Of a stretch of DNA of 64,000 nucleotides, positions 1-9,306 are shown piece by piece. Under the pieces are notes generated by a model. That model was not told the origin of the DNA and ran no database searches. It saw only the letters and a program-made list of their open reading frames with translations. Position numbers and translations under genes: made by a program. The first letter of the stretch is position 1, and each line of letters opens with the position of its first letter. Origin of the DNA: Clostridium weizhouense (GTDB lineage: Bacteria > Bacillota > Clostridia > Clostridiales > Clostridiaceae); the NCBI RefSeq assembly GCF_019431045.1, contig NZ_JAHXPT010000016.1, positions 1-64,000 of the forward strand, read 5' to 3'.

Positions 1-579
1 TGGAATTTCATGTTCTTTACTGGGTACTTTAAAAAAGTTGGTGAAAGAATGGATGAAGAAGACAATCATTATATAAGTTTAAAAATACCTAATAAAGAAG
101 TTAAATATATTTTTAAGAATAAGATTCTAAAATGGTTTCATGATAAGGTTAAGGTAAAGGATTTATCTAAAATGTATAAGGCTATATTTAATAAAGATGT
201 TGAAACTTTTCAAAAAGAATTAAATTTAATGCTTAGACAAACTATAAGTTTTAATGATGCTTATGAAAATTTTTATCATGGATTTACTTTAGGAGTATTG
301 GCTAACATGCATGACTTTTTAGTAAAGTCTAACAGAGAAGCTGGAGATGGCAGGAGTGATATTTTTATAAAATCACTTTCAATATTTGAACCATGTGTAA
401 TTTTAGAACTTAAGGTATGTGATAAACCTAAAGATATTTTTAAGAAATGTGATGAAGCATTAGCACAAATTGATGAGAAAAATTATGAGGAAGAACTTAA
501 AGAAGAAGGATATGAAAATATAATTAAATACGGAATTTCATTTTATAGAAAAGATTGTGTAATAAAAGTTAAGGAATAA
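1..579 (+). CDS. AAA-ATPase-like / PD-(D/E)XK nuclease family protein, C-terminal part (5' truncated by window edge)
   Basis: The reading frame is open from base 1; residues before the first Met (W-N-F) fit the family, so the true start lies upstream. The visible piece reads WNFMFFTGYFKKV followed by a helical linker and a C-terminal block with GDGRSDIFIKS and VILELKVCD. That is the Asp...Glu-x-Lys pattern of the PD-(D/E)XK nuclease-like domain found at the C-terminus of the AAA-ATPase-like family (PF09820 plus PF08011). These proteins are multi-copy and of unclear function in clostridia and Bacteroidetes. A 74-bp near-copy of the 3' end of this gene recurs at 12957-13030, which shows that at least one more family member once sat in this window. 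Family assignment is good; any enzymatic role is unproven. Confidence 0.8.
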   Translation, partial: WNFMFFTGYFKKVGERMDEEDNHYISLKIPNKEVKYIFKNKILKWFHDKVKVKDLSKMYKAIFNKDVETFQKELNLMLRQTISFNDAYENFYHGFTLGVLANMHDFLVKSNREAGDGRSDIFIKSLSIFEPCVILELKVCDKPKDIFKKCDEALAQIDEKNYEEELKEEGYENIIKYGISFYRKDCVIKVKE

Positions 580-623
580 AAGTTATATTTAAAGTAAAGA
601 ACTTGTAAAATAGTGAATAGATT

Positions 624-675
624 AAAAAAATGCTAATAGAGCTTAATTAGTTTTAAGTTTTATTAGCATTTTTAA
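624..675 (+). terminator. Rho-independent terminator, copy A of a repeated terminator
   Basis: A 13-bp stem (626-638 with 661-673) ends in a T-run. The whole hairpin including its loop recurs almost base for base at 11476-11523, which is unusual for independent terminators. Confidence 0.85.
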
Positions 676-948
676 TTTATTTTTGGGGTTTATATTATTT
701 AGGAAATTCATCTTATTATTTGGTATGAGATGGATATAGTTTTAAGAAAAATAAAGAAATTCATATGAATTTAATTAAGGATTTGCAAAGGATAAAATGT
801 GTAGATTTAAGACAAAAATACTCGAATTATAGATTGATAATTAAAATTTACAATTTACATATGAAAAATAATATAATAAAATTAAATAAAATCATTAAAA
901 AATTATTGCAATAATGCACATGAGATATAAAAGAAAGAAGATGAAAAT
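676..948. other. Intergenic stretch before the dha regulatory genes
   Basis: No convincing gene. A weak sigma-A-like -10 (TATAAT, 872-877) lies behind TTTACA (847-852) with a rather long 19-base spacer. It is the best candidate promoter for the kinase gene at 949. Confidence 0.35.
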
Positions 949-2190
949 ATGAAAAAAACATTACATTTAAAAGATGCTATTGATATAAATGCTTTTCAGA
1001 AAATACAAGATGATATATCAGATGCTACAGAAATGTCTATAATAACTGTTGATTATATGGGAAAGTTAGCAACTAAGCATAGTAGATGTAGTGAATTCTG
1101 TAAGCTTATGAGGGAAAGTGAATCATATTCTCAGTTGTGTGAACGTTGTGATTCACGTGGTGGTTTAGAAGCGGCTAGATTAGAAAAGCCATATATATAT
1201 ATATGTCATAAGGGATTAATAGATTTTGCTACTCCTATAATAGTTAATGGTCAGTACTTAGGCTCAGTAATGGCAGGTCAAGTGTTAATGGAAGAGCATT
1301 CAAATGTTGAATTAGAGAAAATAGTAAATGTAGAAAATGATTTTGATGATTTAAAGAAAGAGGAAAAAGAAAAACTGTTAAAAGCTTATAATAATTTGCC
1401 TGTAGTTAGTTTTAAAAGAATACAGGCAGTGGCACAAATGATGTTTCACATAAGTAACTATATCGTAGAAGAAGCTATATCAAAAATAGTTCAAAGAGAA
1501 CTAGATGAAAAAAAAGTCAAATTTGCAGAAACTAAAAAAGTGCAAGCAGAGTTAGAAAAAGAATATAAGGCATCTCAATTAAAAGCACTTCAATCTCAGA
1601 TAAATCCACATTTTTTATTTAATGTATTAAATAGCATATCATCTTTAGCTATAGTTGAAAATGCACCTAAAACTCAAGAGGTTATATATAATTTATCTAA
1701 TATGCTAAGATATACATTGAAAAAGGTAAATAAAATTGTTAGTTTAGAAGAAGAGTTTGACTATATAAATTCATATTTAAATCTTCAAAAGGTAAGATTT
1801 TCAGATAGATTAAATTATGAAATTAATATTGACAAACAATTTAAATATATAAGAGTACCTTTTATGGTTATTCAAACTTTTGTAGAAAATTCTGTTGTAC
1901 ATGGACTTGAGACAAAAGAAGAAAGTGGTTATATAAAAATTTTTGTAGAAGATGCAGAGGATTATGTAATAGTACATATTGAAGATAATGGTACAGGTAT
2001 ACCTAAAGAGCAACTTAATTTAATGCAAGAAGAACTACAAATAAGAGATGATAATAATTTAGATAAAATAGGAATAAATAATGCAAATAAAAGAATGGCT
2101 TATTATTATGGAGACGAATATAAAATAGAAATAACTAGCAAAATAAGAATAGGAACTTTAGTAAAAATAACTATTAAGAAAGAAGTTTAG
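949..2190 (+). CDS. PocR-domain sensor histidine kinase (YesM-type), dha regulon
   Basis: Soluble sensor kinase of 413 residues with no membrane segment. Residues about 5-175 form a PocR ligand-binding domain with the typical Cys-rich pattern (CSEFC around 47-51, CERC 64-67, YICHKGL about 84-90). A short coiled coil (about 178-215) leads to the His_kinase domain with QINPHFLFN (phospho-acceptor His about 221), then a HATPase_c domain with DNGTGIP. PocR domains regulate propanediol and glycerol catabolism in bacteria, so a diol or glycerol ligand is a reasonable inference. It lies 15 bases upstream of an AraC-type response regulator and directly before the dehydratase operon, so it probably senses glycerol or a related metabolite in the cytoplasm and switches on dha. 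Confidence 0.88.
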   Translation: MKKTLHLKDAIDINAFQKIQDDISDATEMSIITVDYMGKLATKHSRCSEFCKLMRESESYSQLCERCDSRGGLEAARLEKPYIYICHKGLIDFATPIIVNGQYLGSVMAGQVLMEEHSNVELEKIVNVENDFDDLKKEEKEKLLKAYNNLPVVSFKRIQAVAQMMFHISNYIVEEAISKIVQRELDEKKVKFAETKKVQAELEKEYKASQLKALQSQINPHFLFNVLNSISSLAIVENAPKTQEVIYNLSNMLRYTLKKVNKIVSLEEEFDYINSYLNLQKVRFSDRLNYEINIDKQFKYIRVPFMVIQTFVENSVVHGLETKEESGYIKIFVEDAEDYVIVHIEDNGTGIPKEQLNLMQEELQIRDDNNLDKIGINNANKRMAYYYGDEYKIEITSKIRIGTLVKITIKKEV

Positions 2191-2205
2191 CTAGGAGTTG
2201 AATAA

Positions 2206-2943
2206 ATGCTTAAAATAATGATTGTTGATGATGAAATTTTAGAAAGACAAGCTTTAGGAATGATTATAAATAACTCAGATTGCGGAAGAGTTATAGCGGA
2301 AGCTTGTAATGGAAGAGAAGCTATAGAATTAGATAGGAAATTTAATCCCGATGTTATAATAATGGATGTTAAAATGCCTGGAATAGATGGAATAAAAGCA
2401 TCACAAATTATAAAAGAACAAAACAAAAATAAGATTATTATAATGATAACAGCTTATGATGATTTTGAATTAGTACGTAAAGCATTAGTGCTAGGAGTAG
2501 ATGATTATATTTTAAAACCAATAAAACCAAGTGAATTAATAGGTGTTATAAATAATATCTTTGTTAATTTAAAAATTAACAAAGATGATTGTATAGAAAA
2601 ATCAGTAAGTGAGAGCAAGGAATTGCCTATTAAAGCAGCTATAGAGTATATACAGGATAACATTGGAGAAAATGTGAGTTTAGAAAAAATGGCATCTATG
2701 TGCAACTTAAGTCCTTGCTATTTTAGTAGAGTATTTAAGAAATCTCTTGGAGTTACTTTTATTTCATATGTTAATGAGACAAAAATAAATAGGGCGAAAG
2801 AATTGCTTGAAAATACAGATATACCAGTGCTTAATGTAGCTTTAGATTTAGGATTTGATGATTGCGGGTATTTTATAAGAGTATTTAAAAAATCACAAGG
2901 GCTTACACCTAAAAAGTATAGAGAAGTACATAAAGTCCAATAA
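2206..2943 (+). CDS. AraC-family response regulator (YesN-type), dha regulon activator
   Basis: An N-terminal receiver domain (about 1-120) has the acidic pair D8/D9, phospho-acceptor D54 in IIMDVKMPG, and the conserved Lys in ILKPIKP. The C-terminal about 100 residues are two AraC helix-turn-helix motifs (SLEKMASMCNLSPCYFSRVF and LNVALDLGFDDCGYFIRVF). The start follows TAGGAG. It is co-transcribed with the PocR kinase and is its likely partner. As the only regulator beside the dehydratase operon, it is inferred to activate the promoter region 3043-3268. Confidence 0.9.
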   Translation: MLKIMIVDDEILERQALGMIINNSDCGRVIAEACNGREAIELDRKFNPDVIIMDVKMPGIDGIKASQIIKEQNKNKIIIMITAYDDFELVRKALVLGVDDYILKPIKPSELIGVINNIFVNLKINKDDCIEKSVSESKELPIKAAIEYIQDNIGENVSLEKMASMCNLSPCYFSRVFKKSLGVTFISYVNETKINRAKELLENTDIPVLNVALDLGFDDCGYFIRVFKKSQGLTPKKYREVHKVQ

Positions 2944-3003
2944 TTTTATATAAGGCCACTTTATCAAATTATGTAAAGTAGGTGATTTTATTATATTTTT
3001 GCA

Positions 3004-3042
3004 CAAAAACATCTTTTTAAAGTTTAAAAAGATGTTTTTTTT
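3004..3042. terminator. Palindromic terminator between regulator pair and dha operon
   Basis: A perfect inverted repeat with 15-bp arms around a single G (about 3008-3040) is flanked by A-runs and T-runs. It could end transcription from either side. Confidence 0.8.
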
Positions 3043-3268
3043 GTTGGAATAAACTTTAAATTTTATTCTATAGGATTATTTTTAACAAGATAGACAAAAA
3101 AGTCCAATTAGTACTCATGAAAATCAAACAATAAAGTTCAAGAACAAAGCAAGAATTTGTGATGGAATTTAGGTGGATGTATATTATAATCTAAACATCA
3201 CATCGATAAAAAAATAACAAAGTTTAAATATAATTTTTACAAAGTTATGTTAAAGGGAGGAAATATAA
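3043..3268 (+). promoter_or_regulatory. Control region of the glycerol dehydratase operon
   Basis: About 225 bases with no gene. Two TATAAT boxes (3185-3190 and 3229-3234) are possible -10 elements; neither has a good -35, as expected for an activator-dependent promoter. ACAAAGTT occurs twice (3217-3224, 3239-3246), and related AAAGTT words lie near 3133. They may be response-regulator sites or chance in AT-rich DNA. A strong AAAGGGAGG ribosome site (3252-3260) precedes the GTG start. Confidence 0.45.
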
Positions 3269-4933
3269 GTGAAATCAAAAAGATTCCAGGTTTTAGCAAA
3301 ACGTCCTGTAAATCAAGATGGTCTTATTGGAGAATGGCCAGAAGAGGGGTTAATAGCGATGAACAGCGCTAATGATCCAAAATCTTCAATAAAAATTGAA
3401 AATGGAAAAGTAGTAGAGTTAGATAACAAAAAAAGAGAAGACTTTGATATGATAGATAGATTTATAGCTGACTATGCAATCAATTTAGAAAATGCAGAAA
3501 ACGCTATGAGTTTAGATTCAGTAGAAATAGCAAGAAAACTTGTAGATATAAATGTTAGTAGAGATGAGATAGTTGATATAACAACATCTATAACACCAGC
3601 TAAGGTAGTAGAAGTTATGTCACACATGAATGTTGTTGAAATGATGATGGCTCTTCAAAAAATGAGAGCAAGAAAAACACCTTCAAATCAATGTCACGTT
3701 ACAAATTTAAAAGATAATCCAGTTCAAATTGCAGCAGATGCAGCAGAAGCAGGAATAAGAGGTTTTTCAGAACAAGAAACTACAGTTGGTATAGTTAGAT
3801 ATGCTCCATTTAATGCATTAGCAATACTAATAGGTTCTCAAGTAGGGCGTGGAGGAGTTTTAACTCAATGTTCAGTTGAAGAAGCTACAGAACTTGATCT
3901 TGGTATGAGAGGACTTACAAGTTATGCAGAAACAGTTTCAGTATACGGAACTGAAGCAGTATTTACAGATGGAGATGATACTCCATGGTCAAAGGCGTTT
4001 TTAGCATCAGCTTATGCTTCAAGAGGTCTAAAAATGAGATATACATCAGGTACAGGTTCAGAAGCATTAATGGGATATTCAGAAGGAAAATCAATGCTTT
4101 ACCTAGAGTCAAGATGTATATATATAACTAAAGGGGCTGGAGTTCAAGGACTTCAAAATGGTGCAGTTAGTTGTATAGGTATGACAGGAGCAGTTCCATC
4201 AGGAATAAGAGCGGTATTAGCTGAAAACTTAATAGCAGCAATGCTTGATATAGAAGTTGCATCAGCAAATGATCAAACTTTCTCACATTCAGATATAAGA
4301 AGAACAGCAAGAACATTAATGCAAATGCTACCAGGAACAGATTTCATATTCTCAGGATATAGTGCAGTTCCAAACTACGATAACATGTTTGCAGGTTCAA
4401 ACTTTGATGCTGAAGATTTTGATGATTACAATGTTCTTCAAAGAGATTTAATGGTAGATGGTGGATTAAGACCAGTATCAGAAGAAGAAACAATTGCAAT
4501 TAGAAATAAAGCAGCAAAAGCAATACAAGTAGTATTTAGAGAATTAGGTTTCCCAGCGATAACTGATGAAGAAGTTGAAGCAGCAACTTATGCTCATGGA
4601 AGTAAGGATATGCCTGAAAGAAACATAGTTGAAGACTTAAAAGCAGCAGAAGAAATGCTTAAGAAGAGAGTAAATGGATTAGATATAGTTAAAGCATTAA
4701 GCACTGGTGGATTTGATGATGTTGCAAGCAACATATTAAACATGCTTAAGCAAAGAGTAACTGGAGACTACTTACAAACATCAGCTATATTAGATAATGA
4801 TTTTGATGTTATAAGTGCAGTTAATGATAAAAATGATTATATGGGTCCTGGAACTGGTTATAGAATTAGTGAAGAGAGATGGGAAGAAATAAAGAACATC
4901 CCTAATGTAATAAAACCAGAAGATATAGAGTAA
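3269..4933 (+). CDS. dhaB1: Glycerol dehydratase large (alpha) subunit, coenzyme B12-dependent
   Basis: The 554-residue catalytic subunit converts glycerol to 3-hydroxypropionaldehyde by an adenosylcobalamin radical mechanism. It has the usual family length. The substrate and potassium ligands known from diol/glycerol dehydratases sit at the expected numbers: H143 (QCHVTN), E170, E221, Q296, D335 and S362. The start is GTG, eight bases behind AAAGGGAGG. It is the first gene of an operon that continues with both other subunits, the reactivase and a cobalamin adenosyltransferase. This is the B12-dependent enzyme, not the glycyl-radical type of C. butyricum. Assignment as glycerol rather than propane-1,2-diol dehydratase rests on the neighbouring DhaT and GlpF. 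Confidence 0.96.
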   Translation: MKSKRFQVLAKRPVNQDGLIGEWPEEGLIAMNSANDPKSSIKIENGKVVELDNKKREDFDMIDRFIADYAINLENAENAMSLDSVEIARKLVDINVSRDEIVDITTSITPAKVVEVMSHMNVVEMMMALQKMRARKTPSNQCHVTNLKDNPVQIAADAAEAGIRGFSEQETTVGIVRYAPFNALAILIGSQVGRGGVLTQCSVEEATELDLGMRGLTSYAETVSVYGTEAVFTDGDDTPWSKAFLASAYASRGLKMRYTSGTGSEALMGYSEGKSMLYLESRCIYITKGAGVQGLQNGAVSCIGMTGAVPSGIRAVLAENLIAAMLDIEVASANDQTFSHSDIRRTARTLMQMLPGTDFIFSGYSAVPNYDNMFAGSNFDAEDFDDYNVLQRDLMVDGGLRPVSEEETIAIRNKAAKAIQVVFRELGFPAITDEEVEAATYAHGSKDMPERNIVEDLKAAEEMLKKRVNGLDIVKALSTGGFDDVASNILNMLKQRVTGDYLQTSAILDNDFDVISAVNDKNDYMGPGTGYRISEERWEEIKNIPNVIKPEDIE

Positions 4934-4950
4934 GGGTAGAGGTGAGCAAT

Positions 4951-5526
4951 ATGGAAAATACAACAAATCAATATGTTATACCAAAGCTTCAGCTTACTGA
5001 AGTAGGAGAAGCAAAAGTTGGAACTAAGGTAGATGAAGTTGTTATAGGATTAGCACCAGCTTTCCTTAAGTTTCAAAGTAAAACATTAGTTAACATATCA
5101 CACAGCGATATATTAACAGAAATTATAGCAGGAATAGAAGAAGAAGGATTAAAGGCTCGTGTTGTTAGAGTAGTAAGAACATCTGACGTTTCATTTATAT
5201 CAAATGATGCAGCTAAGTTAAGCGGATCAGGAATAGGAATAGGAATACAATCAAAAGGAACAACAGTTATTCATCAAAAAGACTTACTTCCTTTAAATAA
5301 TTTAGAATTATTCCCACAAGCACCACTATTAACATTAGAGACTTATAGATTAATAGGAAAGAATGCAGCAAAATATGCTAAGGGAGAATCACCAACACCA
5401 GTTCCAACAAAGAACGATCAAATGGTTAGACCTAAGTTTATGGCAATAGCAGCACTATTCCACATAAAAGAAACTAAGCATGTAGAAATTGGAGCAAAAC
5501 CAATAGAAATTGAAGTTAAATTTTAA
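4951..5526 (+). CDS. dhaB2: Glycerol dehydratase medium (beta) subunit
   Basis: A 191-residue protein matching the medium subunit of diol/glycerol dehydratases, with conserved blocks [21 protein letters not shown] and [21 protein letters not shown]. In this family the subunit supplies much of the cobalamin-binding surface. A GTG at 4942 would extend the N-terminus by three residues. ATG at 4951 is preferred because AGAGGTGA (4938-4945) is well placed for it. It follows dhaB1 closely in the same operon. Confidence 0.94.
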   Translation: MENTTNQYVIPKLQLTEVGEAKVGTKVDEVVIGLAPAFLKFQSKTLVNISHSDILTEIIAGIEEEGLKARVVRVVRTSDVSFISNDAAKLSGSGIGIGIQSKGTTVIHQKDLLPLNNLELFPQAPLLTLETYRLIGKNAAKYAKGESPTPVPTKNDQMVRPKFMAIAALFHIKETKHVEIGAKPIEIEVKF

Positions 5527-5547
5527 TTTGAAGGGAGAATAACTTTT

Positions 5548-5970
5548 ATGGAACAAAGAAAAATGAATCCACAAGATTATCCTTTGGCTACAAAAAGACC
5601 TGAAAGTATAAAGACACCAACAGGAAAAAATCTACAAGATATAACTTTAGAGAATGTATTAAAGGGAGATATTAAACCAGAAGATGTTAGAATATCACCA
5701 GAAACTTTAGAAATGCAAGCTCAAATTGCTGAAGGTATGAAAAGAGATGCTATAGCTAGAAATTTTAGAAGAGCGGCAGAACTTATAAAGGTTCCAGATG
5801 ATAGAATTCTTGAAATATACAATGCATTAAGACCATATCGTTCAACAAAAGAAGAACTTTTAGCAATTGCTGAAGAACTTGAAACAGTTTATGGCGCAAA
5901 AGTTAATGCAGATTTTGTAAGAGAAGCTATTGAAGTTTATGAAAAAAGACAAAAGTTAAGACAAGAGTAA
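5548..5970 (+). CDS. dhaB3: Glycerol dehydratase small (gamma) subunit
   Basis: A 140-residue protein with the small-subunit pattern: DYPLATKRPE near the N-terminus, the block LQDITLENVLKGDI and LRPYRSTKEELL near the end. It completes the heterohexameric dehydratase with the two upstream genes. GAAGGGAG lies in front of the ATG. The family role is structural, closing the active-site barrel. Confidence 0.94.
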   Translation: MEQRKMNPQDYPLATKRPESIKTPTGKNLQDITLENVLKGDIKPEDVRISPETLEMQAQIAEGMKRDAIARNFRRAAELIKVPDDRILEIYNALRPYRSTKEELLAIAEELETVYGAKVNADFVREAIEVYEKRQKLRQE

Positions 5971-6000
5971 TTATTAGCTTTGAATTAAGGAGGAAAGTTA

Positions 6001-7839
6001 ATGAAAATAATTGCAGGTGTAGACATTGGTAATGCTACAACGGAAGTAGCATTATCAAAAGTTGAAAATGGAAAAATAAAGTTTCTTTCAAGTGGTATAG
6101 TTCCAACAACGGGAATAAAAGGCACTGAAGAAAACATAGATGGAGTATTTTCCTCTTTAAAAGGAGCTTTAAAAAAAGTAAATTTAGAACTTAAAGATTT
6201 GAACTTGGTTAGAATAAATGAAGCAGCACCAGTTATAGGTGATGTTGCTATGGAAACTATAACTGAGACTATAATAACGGAATCAACAATGATTGGACAT
6301 AATCCATCTACTCCAGGTGGTGTAGGTACTGGAATAGGAAAAACTATATATATTGAAGACTTAGACAACTTAGACATAGATAAGATTGAAGAAAATCAAT
6401 TTATTCCGTTAATTTTAAGTAGAGTTAACTTCTTAGAGGCTGCAGCTAGAATTAATGCTGCAACTCAAAGAGGAATAAATATAACTTCAGCGATAGTTCA
6501 AAGAGATGATGGAGTTCTAATTAATAATAGATTAGAAAAGAAAATCCCTATAGTGGATGAAGTAACACTTCTAGAAAAAGTTCCAGTAGGAATGAAAGCA
6601 GCAGTAGAAGTAGCTGCACAAGGTGATGTTGTTGAAACTTTATCTAATCCATATGGTATTGCTACAGTTTTTAACTTAACATCAGAAGAAACAAAAATGA
6701 TAGTACCAATATCTAGAGCTTTAATAGGAAATAGGTCTGCAGTAGTAATTAAAACACCTAAAGGTGATGTTCAAGAAAAAAGTATACCTGCAGGTAAAAT
6801 CCATATAAATGGATTAAAAAGAAAAGAAGTTGTAGATGTAGAACATGGTGCAGAAAAGATAATGGATGCAGTTAATTTATGTGTTCCAATTCAAGATGTT
6901 AAGGGTGAATCTGGTACAAATGCTGGCGGAATGCTAGAAAGAGTAAGACAAGTAATGGCAAATCTTACAAAGCAAAAAATATCAGATATCACAATTCAAG
7001 ATTTATTAGCAGTTGATACATTTATACCTCAAATGGTAAAAGGTGGACTTGCAGCAGAATTCTCAATGGAAAATGCAGTAGGAATAGCAGCTATGGTTAA
7101 AGCTGATAAACTTCAAATGCAGATGATTGCAGATAAATTACAAGAACAATTAAATGTTCCTGTTGAAGTTGGTGGAGTAGAAGCTGATATGGCTATAAGA
7201 GGAGCATTAACAACTCCAGGAAGTAGTACACCACTTGCAATCTTAGATATGGGAGCGGGATCTACTGATGCATCAATAATAAATAAGCAAGGAGAAATTT
7301 GTTCAATCCATTTAGCTGGAGCAGGTAACATGGTAACTATGCTTATAAAGTCAGAACTTGGATTAGAGGCTTTCAGTTTAGCAGAAGATATTAAAAAGTA
7401 TCCATTAGCAAAGGTGGAAAGTTTATTTCATATAAGACATGAAGATGGGACAGTAGAGTTTTTTGAACAGCCATTAGATCCAGAAGTTTTTGCTAAGGTT
7501 GTAATCTTAAAAGATGGAATGCTTGTTCCAATAGATGGACAAAATTCTTTAGAAAAGATTAAAAATATAAGAAAATGTGCTAAAGAAAAGGTATTTGTAA
7601 CTAACTGCCTAAGAGCATTAAGAATAGTATCACCTACAGGAAGTATAAGAGACATTGAATTTGTTGTATTAGTAGGTGGATCTTCGTTAGATTTTGAAGT
7701 TCCTCAATTGGTAACAAATGCTTTATCACAATATGGAGTAGTAGCTGGAAGAGGAAATATAAGAGGTTCAGAAGGACCAAGAAATGCTGTAGCTACAGGA
7801 CTTGTATTAGCTTATGATGGAAATGGAGAAGGTAAGTAA
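6001..7839 (+). CDS. Glycerol dehydratase reactivase, large subunit
   Basis: A 612-residue protein of the DdrA/DhaF/PduG family. It is an ATP-dependent chaperone-like factor that releases damaged cobalamin from inactivated dehydratase. The N-terminal ASKHA-type ATPase signature is clear (AGVDIGNATTEVAL), and a second phosphate-binding block (LDMGAGSTDASI) lies around residues 415-425. The length is normal. AAGGAGG stands before the ATG, and the gene is followed with a one-base overlap by the small reactivase subunit. Glycerol inactivates its own dehydratase, so this gene is expected in a working glycerol operon. Confidence 0.94.
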   Translation: MKIIAGVDIGNATTEVALSKVENGKIKFLSSGIVPTTGIKGTEENIDGVFSSLKGALKKVNLELKDLNLVRINEAAPVIGDVAMETITETIITESTMIGHNPSTPGGVGTGIGKTIYIEDLDNLDIDKIEENQFIPLILSRVNFLEAAARINAATQRGINITSAIVQRDDGVLINNRLEKKIPIVDEVTLLEKVPVGMKAAVEVAAQGDVVETLSNPYGIATVFNLTSEETKMIVPISRALIGNRSAVVIKTPKGDVQEKSIPAGKIHINGLKRKEVVDVEHGAEKIMDAVNLCVPIQDVKGESGTNAGGMLERVRQVMANLTKQKISDITIQDLLAVDTFIPQMVKGGLAAEFSMENAVGIAAMVKADKLQMQMIADKLQEQLNVPVEVGGVEADMAIRGALTTPGSSTPLAILDMGAGSTDASIINKQGEICSIHLAGAGNMVTMLIKSELGLEAFSLAEDIKKYPLAKVESLFHIRHEDGTVEFFEQPLDPEVFAKVVILKDGMLVPIDGQNSLEKIKNIRKCAKEKVFVTNCLRALRIVSPTGSIRDIEFVVLVGGSSLDFEVPQLVTNALSQYGVVAGRGNIRGSEGPRNAVATGLVLAYDGNGEGK

Positions 7840-8198
7840 TGGTGATGAGACATTTTGAATATGACAAGCCAACCATATGTCTTTATCATTCTTCAAATTT
7901 AGAAGATTTAACTAAATTCAATGAAATTTTATGGGGATTAGAAGAAGAAGGAATACCTTGTAAGGTATTAAGCAAAGAAGACTCTTTAAATTCAGAAGAT
8001 TTAAGTTATATGGCTTCACAAGATTCAAAATTAGCAGTAGGTATAGGAATTGATAACAGTGGAAAAGTAACATTGACTTTAAATAAACTAAAAAAAGATA
8101 AACCGTTGTTTACTATTAGTCTTGATGATGACGATAAAGCATTAAGAGCTTTAGGTGCTAATGCAGGAAGATTAGTTAAGGGGATTGCTTTTAAGTAA
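7839..8198 (+). CDS. Dehydratase reactivase, small subunit (DdrB/PduH-like)
   Basis: A 119-residue partner of the upstream reactivase, with PTICLYHSS near the N-terminus and the C-terminal block RALGANAGRLVKGIAFK typical of the family. The stop of the large subunit and this ATG share one base (TAATG), implying translational coupling. An in-frame ATG six bases later is an alternative start. The subunit resembles the dehydratase beta subunit and swaps with it during release of damaged cofactor. Confidence 0.9.
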   Translation: MVMRHFEYDKPTICLYHSSNLEDLTKFNEILWGLEEEGIPCKVLSKEDSLNSEDLSYMASQDSKLAVGIGIDNSGKVTLTLNKLKKDKPLFTISLDDDDKALRALGANAGRLVKGIAFK

Positions 8199-8219
8199 AG
8201 TATAAGGAGTAGTTGTATT

Positions 8220-8732
8220 ATGAAGATTTATACTAAAACAGGTGATAAAGGAACTACCGCTTTATATGGTGGCAGCAGAGTTGATAAGGATAGTTTAAGA
8301 GTTGAAGCATATGGAACTATTGATGAAGTTATTTCATTTATTGGATTGGCTTATGCTGAGAGTGAAGATAAAGAAGAGAGAGATGCACTTGAAGAAATAC
8401 AAAGAAAATTATTTGTATTAGGTGCAGAACTTGCTAGCGATGAACAGGGATTTACATATTTAAAAGAAGTAATAACAGATGAAGATATAGAAAAACTAGA
8501 AGTTTTAATAGATAAATATATGAATCTTGCAGGACCTTTTAAAGGATTTGTAACTCCAGGAAAAAATAAAATGTCAGCAGCTTTACATGTAGCAAGAACT
8601 GTAGCTAGAAGAGCTGAAAGAAGAATTGCTACACTTTGTAAAGAAGAAGATGTGCGTGAGCAGGTTAAAATGTATGTAAATAGATTATCAGATGTTTTAT
8701 TTGCATTTGCTAGATATGAAGAAGAAAAATAG
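8220..8732 (+). CDS. pduO: PduO-type cob(I)alamin adenosyltransferase
   Basis: A 170-residue enzyme that transfers the adenosyl group of ATP to cob(I)alamin, making the coenzyme B12 needed by DhaB. The N-terminal ATP-binding motif YTKTGDKGTTALYGG and the helix RTVARRAERR are the hallmarks of the PduO/MMAB family. AAGGAGT precedes the ATG. Its place directly behind the reactivase fits repair and reloading of dehydratase cofactor. Confidence 0.94.
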   Translation: MKIYTKTGDKGTTALYGGSRVDKDSLRVEAYGTIDEVISFIGLAYAESEDKEERDALEEIQRKLFVLGAELASDEQGFTYLKEVITDEDIEKLEVLIDKYMNLAGPFKGFVTPGKNKMSAALHVARTVARRAERRIATLCKEEDVREQVKMYVNRLSDVLFAFARYEEEK

Positions 8733-8749
8733 TTTAGGAGGATGAAGAT

Positions 8750-9175
8750 ATGAAAAAGTTAAATGAAATTAAACAATTAAGCTTAGAAATAGTTAAGGAA
8801 ATGGCTAAAGCAGCTGAGGAAAAAGCAGCTAGCATAAATGTACCAGTAATTTTTGCAGCAGTAGATGCTGGAGCAAACTTAATGTTAATGCACAGAATGG
8901 AAGATGCTTTCATAACAAGCATTGATATAGCAATAAATAAAGCTTATACAGCAGCATGTTTAAAACAAGGAAGCCATGGAATTGCTGAATGTGTACAACC
9001 TGGTCAAAGTCTTTATGGACTTCAACTTACAAACAATTGCAGAATCGTTCCATTTGGTGGTGGACTACCAATAATAGTTGATGGAAAAGTTGTAGGAGCT
9101 GTTGGAGTAAGTGGTGGAACTGTAGAAGAAGATATGGCTATAGCTCAAGCTGCAGTAGATGCTTTTAATAAGTAA
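8750..9175 (+). CDS. GlcG/HbpS-like (PduO C-terminal, DUF336) protein
   Basis: A 141-residue single-domain protein of the PF03928 family, seen as GlcG, HbpS, or the C-terminal half of long PduO proteins. Typical features are the block VIFAAVDAGANLMLMHRM and the glycine-rich end GGGLPIIVDGKVVGAVGVSGG. Members bind haem or corrinoid. A role in holding or delivering cobalamin for the adenosyltransferase upstream is inferred from context. TAGGAGG stands 17 bases after the previous stop, so it belongs to the operon. Confidence 0.88.
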   Translation: MKKLNEIKQLSLEIVKEMAKAAEEKAASINVPVIFAAVDAGANLMLMHRMEDAFITSIDIAINKAYTAACLKQGSHGIAECVQPGQSLYGLQLTNNCRIVPFGGGLPIIVDGKVVGAVGVSGGTVEEDMAIAQAAVDAFNK

Positions 9176-9306
9176 AAGACATCTAAAATATAGTTTTATA
9201 TAAGATATTTTAAAGTTAAATATCTATAGTATTAATAATGCAAATATATTTTAAATTAATATATAAAAGATTAAATATATAATTAACTAATTAGGAGGAA
9301 TTTACA

